Assembly: GCA_001051155.2 (NCBI GenBank)
Contig: JYIP02000003.1
Location: forward strand, 992,001-1,056,000
Source of the DNA: Chrysoporthe austroafricana
Lineage: Eukaryota > Ascomycota > Sordariomycetes > Diaporthales > Cryphonectriaceae
Direction: 5' to 3'
DNA length: 64,000 nt
Positions 56,698 to 64,000 of the stretch are shown in pieces. The translations under genes were made by a program, and so were the position numbers. Positions within the stretch are counted from its first letter, which is position 1. Every line of letters starts with the position of its first letter. The notes below the pieces were generated by a model. The model was not told the DNA's origin, searched no databases, and saw nothing but the letters and a program-made list of their open reading frames with translations.

Positions 56698-57424
56698 GGC
56701 TAAAGGGGTAAAGAATCAGATCGAATGGTTTTGATGTGTCGTGGTAGCCCCGGACCCCGTAAGTCCTCCCTATTTAGGACAGAAAGAGTGTGTGGGAGGC
56801 TGTCGTGTGTGAATCTCATGCCATCGATGGTTTGGTCCGTTTAGACTCATGACACCTCATCTGCCGCTCCCTACGGAAGAAGACACAATCTAATTCGAGA
56901 CACAATCTTGCAAGTTGATCACCTAGCACAATTGTGTGAGATCCGGCCATCAGATGAGCATGTATCCATCGACAGCTGCAGTACGGGTCGTCGACCACAA
57001 GAAGAGATCCTATCCCATGAAGAAGACAGCAGTTGAGGTTGCAGGGTGTGACAGGGATAGCTGCGGTACAAAGATACCTGGGCAGTGCTGAAGACAACCC
57101 CTGCTTCAGCCTTATGCCACTAGCCGATTTTAATTGTAGCGCCTGGGGTCTTACCTATAGTACTACTCTGCTACCCAGTGCTGTGCTGGGTGCTGGTGGC
57201 CAACTCCAAATTCCAGGCGCCCCGCAAACTTTCCAATCGCATGTCGCCGCATCGCAACCCGAATTTCTCTCCGCTCCCCCCAGCCAACAAGGACACAACC
57301 CGCAGCGCAAAAGTCAATAAACCGATCCAGATCCATAAGGAGACCTCGAATCCGTACTCGATGTCCCCGAACCACCCAATAAGACACTGCGCGTCTGAGA
57401 TACTGCGATGCACGAACCGCTACA
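56698..57424. promoter_or_regulatory. Divergent promoter of alg14 and ima1
   Basis: About 730 bases between the two start codons. No coding or RNA features seen. No regulatory site can be named with confidence. Confidence 0.4.
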
Positions 57425-59379
57425 ATGGCACCCCGACGAAAGCTCAATAAGCTCCTGACCTGCTTCTACTGCGGTCGCAGGTCCACAACGCGTTACGATG
57501 GCCGCATCCAGCAGTTCGAGTGCGACAAGTGCAATGCCACAAACTACCTTGATGCCGTTAGTCGCGCCCAAGATGCGTCGTCTATTGAGACGAGACCCAG
57601 GCTGACATCGAATCACAGAACGGCGAGATCACCGACCCTCCTGTCGCCACGACTGCCACTCCTGACGCTCCCACCTACATCCGCCGTGGGTCCACGCCCC
57701 CTCCCCCCACCAACTCGGTCTTCTGCAAGAAGTGCTTGAGCAATCAGCACCTATTCATATCCTCGCTGGCTCAGTACTTCCCCGACGATCCGGACGACCC
57801 AGAGTACGCGGAGCGGGAGCGCAATTACTACAAGTTCCGCCGGGGTCTCGAGAAGCGATATCCTCAAGTTTGCGTGGACTGCGAGCCCAAGGTTCATGAG
57901 CAGCTCGACAAGGCTGCCTACACCGCAAAGACGGATCATCTGCGCCGCATGCTTGACCGCAGCGCTCAGACCCGAGTTCTCCTGACCACCACCCCTGTTC
58001 ACTACTGGCATTTCGCTGGCAAGTGGTTGTGGATCATCTCTCTCATGCTGCAGCTGCTGTGGCACATACTGCTCATACAACAAAACGTCCTCGCTAGACC
58101 CGATGAATTCGACGTCAAATCTTGGGCGATGTTGGCTGCTCGCACTATCAACCTCTTCACTGGCCGTCTCCCATCGCCACACCTCATCATGCGCTGGAGT
58201 TTTTGGACAAGTGCGCTGAGTATCTGGTGGAACCCTCGATGGGTAGAGACATACAACGGCTTCACCAAACATCTGGTTGGACGCCGTACGTTCTACTCCT
58301 ACCAGGCATTGATCCTGATCCTCAAAATCCCTGGATGGCGCAACATCTCCGTACTACCTCCCGCTTCAGCATCGCGAGTCACCGTCCAAGTTGTTGCACA
58401 TACTTTCATGGCGACATTCATGTACTTTCTCTATAATAAAGCTCGGAGATCGATTCGCACGGATCACACGCCTCTCTGGCTGCCGAGACCTAGTAGCCTC
58501 GGCGCCACCCCGTCTTCTCCGTCAGCTGTTCAGCCACCCGAGTCGCGAGGAGGCGGCGAACAGAGCATGGCAGATATTCTCGATGAGATTCTGAACGATT
58601 CCACGCCCAAGCCGGCACTTGATCCTTCGCCATACGTCTCGAAATTCACGACTACCAGCCACTTTGACCACATGCCCACCCCAAGTCAACGAAGTTCATA
58701 CGATCCATCCGCAGGGCGCTTGGGCCCCAACCCGTTCAGGAACTCCAACCCGCCACGACAGTCGACCACAACTGGTTATGGCTTGGACGGTCTAAGCATA
58801 ACAGACCGTCCCCGGCCCCGGACTCGAGCTCAAGTTCGAGACAGCCGACCGATCCACTACGATGTGGAAATGGACTGGTCGCCCACACAGTCTCAACACC
58901 GAGCCTTTAGCACGTATCAGCCGGGTCAATCTCGCAACCTGAAGTTCAACGAGACCCCAGTGCAAGAAAAGCCGGGAGCATTCTGGGCCAAGGTGCCGCC
59001 CGCTCCCACCACACCTGCGCAGCGGATATTCAACCCGCCCAACGCGCCAATCATCAGGAACAAACCTGTCACGACGAAGAGCGCAATCCAGTTTCAGGGC
59101 AGCAGCACAGGCCTGAGTTTTAGTCAACCTCAGTCATCATCCAATTCTGAAACTACATTCGCGAGTCCGTCATTTTTTCTAAGGCCGCCTAGCGATGAAC
59201 GAGACTCATTGTCAGGACTCTTACAGAGCAGTCTCACTCTGACTCCGAGCCATCCCGAGCGTGCACAGGGGCTGCCTGGCAGCACCCAAGGCCAGACGCT
59301 CATGTCAAAAATGATGTATCTGGTACTTGGACTCTGTATCGCTGTTGTGGGAAATCAAGCTTACAATTATTTTGTTTAG
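57425..59379 (+). CDS. ima1: Inner nuclear membrane protein Ima1 (Samp1/NET5 family)
   Basis: Two exons, 57425-57556 and 57619-59379, 62-base intron (GTTAGT..CACAG); 630 aa. The N-terminal domain has paired cysteines: CFYCGRRSTTRYDGRIQQFE...CDKC, then VFCKKC and CVDC, the zinc-binding Ima1_N domain. Membrane helices follow (about residues 175-195 and several to about 300, HYWHFAGKWLWIISLMLQLL being the first), then a long Ser/Pro-rich nucleoplasmic stretch and a final helix MMYLVLGLCIAVVGNQ. In fission yeast Ima1 tethers heterochromatin to the inner nuclear membrane and helps couple it to the cytoskeleton; its animal homologue is Samp1. Family assignment is firm. Confidence 0.9.
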
Positions 59380-59591
59380 TCAATACGCTACTAGAACATG
59401 CAATCCACGTACCATGAAGAAGAGTTATACGAAAATATCCCCCATAGGAGGGTTGTCCCAGAAGAGAGTTGCCCCTCGGGAGGCTATCGACTCTCACAAC
59501 AAAGGTGGGACATCATTTCAGGATGGATCACCGGAAGGGTAGCGACCTTTGGGGATGGAAGATGCCTAATGGAGGGTGGTCGAGGAAGAGG

Positions 59592-59984
59592 TCAAGGAGT
59601 TGACTTGCTAGGAGATGATCTTACTGCATATATAGGGTTGTTTCGGTACATGTCAAGGTCGGCGTTCGGGTTGATTTCAGCATTGGGAACCAAGGGAAGG
59701 AGCATTGCCATGGAAGGCACGGTCTGCATAGCATCCAAAGTCTTGTGTTTGATTTGTTTATTTACCGCAATGAGGTACGACAATGATACCCGTCCTGGAG
59801 CAGTCTGAGAAGAAACAAGTCGTCTCGCTTCTTGTTGTTTCTGCGTGCCAACCAACAAATTCTTAAAACGTCCTAGAGTACCAGAACGCCGCCAATCAAC
59901 ATCTAAGAGACCCAATAATAAAGCCAGAGACGCAAGCTCTCGGCCTTGCGATATCTTCGCCTGTTCTGTCTGGAAAATCTTCAT
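59592..59984 (-). CDS. Possible hypothetical protein or remnant (130 aa)
   Basis: A 130-codon frame with ATG at 59984. The first 45 residues look like a real helix-rich protein (GRELASLALLLGLLDVDW), the rest less so. A possible acceptor site (CTTCTCAG) lies inside the frame near residue 60. No family is recognised. It lies in decayed DNA, so it may be a gene fragment. Confidence 0.25.
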   Translation of the reverse strand: MKIFQTEQAKISQGRELASLALLLGLLDVDWRRSGTLGRFKNLLVGTQKQQEARRLVSSQTAPGRVSLSYLIAVNKQIKHKTLDAMQTVPSMAMLLPLVPNAEINPNADLDMYRNNPIYAVRSSPSKSTP

Positions 59985-61792
59985 GGATCCCCGTGGACGC
60001 CTCTAATCCAGATTGTAAAGATGTGATGGAATAGAGACCCTGGGGCCGATGGGTATATATTCGTATCTACGACGAAGCAAGGTAGTTTGGTCGAGCTCAG
60101 CTTCATTAGAGGACCTATGTCCGATGTTGAAGTTCCGAGAGTACCGATATTCTGAAGACTCCTTATAGGTGCACCTTCTGGTGGTCGTTGCCGAGACGTC
60201 CTGAGTCAACTGGAACTAGGCATGATATCGAGGTGCTGCGCCACGTCTCGGCGTACAAGGTTGAAGGAAGATCCAGAGGCGACGACCGCAATCGCTCGCG
60301 TGCTGATCAATACTCTGTTTTTCCATAGCATGCATCCAGGACGACGCGACTTGACACGCGAGCAAAGATCGGCCGCGACCGAGTTGAAACTGGTTAGTGG
60401 GACTGATGAGTGTGATATTTGAGCTGGTTGATCGCAGTGCGGTTCCACTTTAGGTCCAATTCAAGACTAGTTGTCTCCCGTCCTTTTACGACACGATATC
60501 GTCTTGATAGGCAAAGGCTTGGCCGTCGAGGGCGAGACTCGTGTGACCTTGCTGAAGTGGGTAGAATAGCAGATCCCGCCGTCGAGGGAGACAGACCGGG
60601 CTGTAGCGGGAGCTATCCTGCATTCCACGAGGATCTCAATTATTCTCTTTGGTTGACAGTGTTCTTAACGTTGTTTAAATAGGCCTTTCAGACTTATGCC
60701 TAAAGACATTGAAATTCGAACTGCTCATTGGCACACGATAGCTGCCTCGCGGGTACCAGGGACATCTTCGAAGACCCACCGGGCCACTCGCTTGAGTTGC
60801 CTGGCGTACGCCTTCAGAATCCTTCTTGTAGACGGGATGGACATATCAGGAGAAAATTCGAGAACATCGCCCGCAAGAGACATGCTCGTAGTCTCATTTG
60901 GCAACCTTGGCACACTGAAGGTTCCGGCCACGAATATGAAATATGAGGAAGTCCAGGGTAGAAAGGGGGAATCTCGGCACGGGACGGGCCGCTACATCGG
61001 GCTTTTATCTGGACCCACTCGTGATCAGAATCGACACTCGATGAGATGGAATTTAGTAACCACACGATGCGAGGCTGTCGTGGAACGAATATGAGTAATT
61101 ATCGTAATGGACGTATTTCAGACCGTATCGCCGTCGTGGGAGCAAGAGGATAGTCTTTGACCCCAGCGAAGTAGGCCGTGGACGAGCCTCCCGACATCGT
61201 CTCCACTGTGAGGCCAAAGCGACCAGGATCATTTAAGGTTACTTGGCCTACGTACAACTTTCCTCCCGACAAATCTTACTACCCATACAACATTGCGAGT
61301 AATGGCAAGTGCTCAAAGCGTATGTGTTATACGGCCGGCGGTCCCGTAGCACGACGGCTATAGATTGGTGATAATCAGGGGCCGGCCTAAGCGACTAACC
61401 AAGTCTACTCACAGCCCCTGTCGGATAGCGCCCTCGCCTGGAGAGCGTGGCCAGCAGCTGCCTCGTCAAAACCCGCACAAGCAGGTCTCAAAAACGCCGG
61501 GTAGACCTCACTAAGACCTCACTAGGCAGAGACGAGCAGCACTTCGAGATCAGATCTGCAAGACCTGTCACAAAGGGGGTCCAGAGGTGGGGGACAGGTC
61601 ATGGTCGCCATGCAGGCACAAGTCTGATCCAATGAGGTAGATGCAGGCTGGCTTCATGACGCGCACGTGAGCTTAGTTTCCGCGGCGAACAGCCGCGAAC
61701 GGGCTGCCTCGAAGAGGACGAGGCGAAGAGATGGTACGACCAGAGCCTACCCCCACGCATGACACCCGGGATCATGGTCTCGCACCCAGGCA

Positions 61793-62302
61793 CTAACACT
61801 CCGTACTGGCGAGCACATCCTGTACTGACTCAGCAGCTTTGCTCATACGCATTTCAGCTTGGCGTCTTGTGTGTGTTGGCACTCCGCAAGCTCCAGCTGC
61901 CGTGAGCCATCGATAGCTCCCCGTGATCAGCAAAGAGGATCGCTGGCGCATGCAACTCCACGCCTCGGTGTAGGTGATCTGCCGCTCGACAGCCACTCGT
62001 GTGTCCTCACGCGACCGCAAACGTGGCCTCCTCGGCCCTGGGACTCTGGGGCGTTGCATCGGGTTTCTGAATGCGCTTGCGGATTGGCGGAGTACCTCCG
62101 TGGATTTCGGTAGGAATAATTTTCGACACTCTGCAGCATGCTCACGCGACACCTGCAGTCGCACTGGGCTACCAGGTGTTTTGTCCAAAGATCTGACAAG
62201 ATCCACGAATAGTTGTGTGGTAGTGAGCGGGTAGGGCGGATCTGTATTTAGATCTTGCTCTTTTTCTTTTCCGGAGAGCTGCGAGGCAATGCGGTAGGGC
62301 AC
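61793..62302 (-). CDS. Possible hypothetical protein (169 aa)
   Basis: A 169-codon frame with ATG at 62302. It is Arg-rich and mostly hydrophilic, with no membrane helix, zinc motif or known domain. The first 60 residues (TTTQLFVDLVRSLDKTPGSP and on) look more coding-like than the rest. It sits in gene-poor DNA and no partner exon was found. Confidence 0.25.
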   Translation of the reverse strand: MPYRIASQLSGKEKEQDLNTDPPYPLTTTQLFVDLVRSLDKTPGSPVRLQVSREHAAECRKLFLPKSTEVLRQSASAFRNPMQRPRVPGPRRPRLRSREDTRVAVERQITYTEAWSCMRQRSSLLITGSYRWLTAAGACGVPTHTRRQAEMRMSKAAESVQDVLASTEC

Positions 62303-62640
62303 AGGTGGATTTGCCGGTCTTGTTTCATGCTTGAGCGCGACGAAGCCAAAGTCAGCTCATGTCTCGTCGATCGCGTCGCCTTAGTGACCGTCAGAGACGA
62401 CTCAGAGAAGTAGGGACTGACTATGGCGGATTAAGGCATCTGTGGAATACGAGTATCGAACTTTTTCACCTTGCCTGTGATGTATGTGGCTGCCAAACAG
62501 CCTTTTACCGGCTGATCCGGGGACTTGGGACTCGGCCAGGTCGGCCTCGGCCTCAATAGCGCTTTTCTCCAGCTAATTCCGAATCGCGCCCGCTAAGTAA
62601 GTTTGCACCATTGTGGCCAGATAGGCCTGGCCAGCCCACC

Positions 62641-63851
62641 GGGCGGCACCGTGGGCACCAAGCTCTTCTCTTTTCTTCAGCGATGACTGCTCGAGACCCT
62701 TAGGATCTGCACATCAATTGCGCCGGAAACAATGGCGTCGTCGAGACATTGTCAGCTAATACCTAGTGCATCGGTGTTGCTAAGGTGAGTTGCTTCAGCG
62801 ACAAGATGCCTGCATAATAGCACGAGACTTGCTATGAGATTGAAGATAGGAGATAAGACGCGCGAGTGGTGTGTGTTGTCAATATGCTACTCAGTACGGT
62901 GAATTGTGAGGTGTGGGGTGAGGCAAGCGCATGATCTGCTCTATGAGACAGCGACTCCGTCACCCTGTCCAGTGAGGTCACAGCGAACCAAGCTGCTGTG
63001 CACGGTCTGCACTAGGGTACCTAGCGATGGTTACTCCCCCACACTAGCTCTACCAATCTTGCTGAGGGGCCCACCAAGGCCGCCCCACGTCTACCACATT
63101 TCCCCTTTTCCTGTGGTGCTTGTGGTGCTGCAGTCTTGCGCCGCCAGTCTTGCCCTGCTTTTCAGCCCACCGTCGCGCCTTACATCAACCTCCCTCCACA
63201 ATCCTGCACCACCACCCTCACGCAACCTTAAACCTTCCTCGACGCGCAAACCCATCCTGACCTCAAAATCTGCATCTTCTTGTTGAATCCCTCTGCGCAC
63301 CTCGATCCTGCAAACCTTGTGGGCACCGATAAGAGTGCTCGCTCCTGCTCACAATCCCCAGGCTGTCACGACTGGTTGCCTGCGGTCGCGTGTGTGGTCC
63401 ACCACAACGGCCCATTCTGACACGGCTGTCCACCAACCCTTCTATACACCAAAAGCTTGTCAATATGGACATTCAGATCATGCGCGATCGTAATACCTCC
63501 GCTCTTTGATCCAGAGCCCCAGAGCGGTGAGGCTAGATACTAGCCTCAAGAAGTTGCTCGCACACCCTCCCATCCTACACAACCAACGCTCACCAGAACA
63601 AATCCCTTCGGTCCGCACCTAAAACTCCCTCACGAACCCGACAAACTCGACAAACTCCTTACACTCATCCTCTCAACCACGATTCCCCGAGGTTACTGAT
63701 ATTGCAACTGCAACTGCAACTGCAATACCGAAGTTTCCAGATCAAGTCTGAAGACCCAGAACCAACCTCGACTGCGCCCACGAGCAGGCTTCTACCAACC
63801 GAAGTTCTTGAGAGCACACACCTGGAACACTACGGCCTCTGCCAACAGAGC
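62641..63851. other. Probable leader/promoter of a gene at the right edge
   Basis: Pyrimidine-rich from about 63050. A short upstream frame of 14 codons (MDIQIMRDRNTSAL, start near 63464) ends before the candidate gene start. CAACTG repeats at 63702-63724. These are common in long regulated leaders of filamentous fungi. Confidence 0.35.
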
Positions 63852-64000
63852 ATGAACTTCGTGCTCATACAATTCTTGGCAAGATCGGGCCTGGAGATTG
63901 TATTGGTACTAGTGCATATCGTGGTGCTGCACGTTTCGAGAGAGCCGCAACAGACACAGAAAAAGAAGTTGGACGGATTCAGCTTTTCATTCGGCACGCT
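63852..64000 (+). CDS. Possible 5' end of a gene cut by the window edge
   Basis: ATG at 63852 opens a frame that runs off the window (49 codons plus two bases). A hydrophobic segment (LEIVLVLVHIVVLHV) near the start is followed by a basic, polar stretch (QQTQKKKLDGFSFSF). The same frame is open upstream for another 45 codons without an ATG, so the true start or an upstream exon may differ. No family can be assigned from so little. Confidence 0.3.
   Translation, partial: MNFVLIQFLARSGLEIVLVLVHIVVLHVSREPQQTQKKKLDGFSFSFGT

Larger units (their letters stand above)
59380..62640. other. Gene-poor, probably decayed DNA
   Basis: Frames are short, interrupted and inconsistent on both strands from the end of ima1 to about 62.6 kb, similar to the island at 6-10 kb. 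Two protein-like minus-strand frames are listed on their own. A minus-strand frame at 60448-60206 includes SGSSFNLVRRDVAQHLDI, which resembles the active-site region of retropepsin-like domains, but the expected catalytic Asp is absent. Decayed retroelement or duplicate genes are likely. Confidence 0.45.

Overview
The window is nuclear DNA from a filamentous ascomycete (Pezizomycotina; gene content and intron style fit Sordariomycetes, but I cannot fix the order). The reasons are short GT..AG introns (about 50-120 bases, with CTRAC-type branch sites), eukaryotic gene content, fungus-only families (Dsc3, AcuM/Rds2, Ima1, Dal5-type permeases), and stretches of gene-poor, decayed DNA. No phage, plasmid, CRISPR or bacterial operon features are present. 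Coordinates of spliced genes were built by hand from frames and splice signals, and the phases of every multi-exon model given here close correctly.

Layout. The left edge (1-1854) holds the 3' part of the ubiquitin E4 ligase Ufd2. Positions 1.9-10.1 kb are an accessory island. It has low-complexity repeats, a retroposon-like A-tailed element, a newly assembled three-exon gene encoding a 23-residue-repeat protein (5112-5952), AT-rich decayed DNA, and a broken copy of a fungal membrane-protein family (8172-8861). From 10.2 to 59.4 kb the window is ordinary gene-dense chromosome: a Cys-rich single-pass membrane protein, a large TBC Rab-GAP, a Dal5-type permease, a RING/TRAF zinc-finger protein, an aldehyde dehydrogenase, xanthine dehydrogenase, the gluconeogenesis regulator AcuM/Rds2, the meiotic protein Spo22/Zip4, kynurenine aminotransferase Bna3, an atypical Rho-like GTPase, Dsc3, the RNA helicase Mtr4, cytochrome oxidase subunit Cox8, a PPR protein, mitoribosomal Rsm25, Alg14 and Ima1. 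From 59.4 kb to the end the DNA is again mostly decayed or non-coding, with a possible gene starting at the right edge.

How genes relate. There is no biosynthetic cluster. Several neighbours share promoters: Mtr4/Cox8, the PPR protein/Rsm25 (both mitochondrial gene expression) and Alg14/Ima1 are divergent pairs. Ubiquitin pathway genes (Ufd2, the RING protein, Dsc3) are scattered. Two single-N positions inside long homopolymers (15328 and 24563) look like assembly joins, so order and orientation across them should be treated with caution.

The most unusual items are the hand-assembled repeat-protein gene at 5112-5952, the Rho-like GTPase with a long N-terminal extension, altered switch II and no CAAX box, the 18-base microexon that carries one zinc cysteine of AcuM, and a 1.25-kb first intron in Bna3. 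I found no convincing undescribed multi-gene system.
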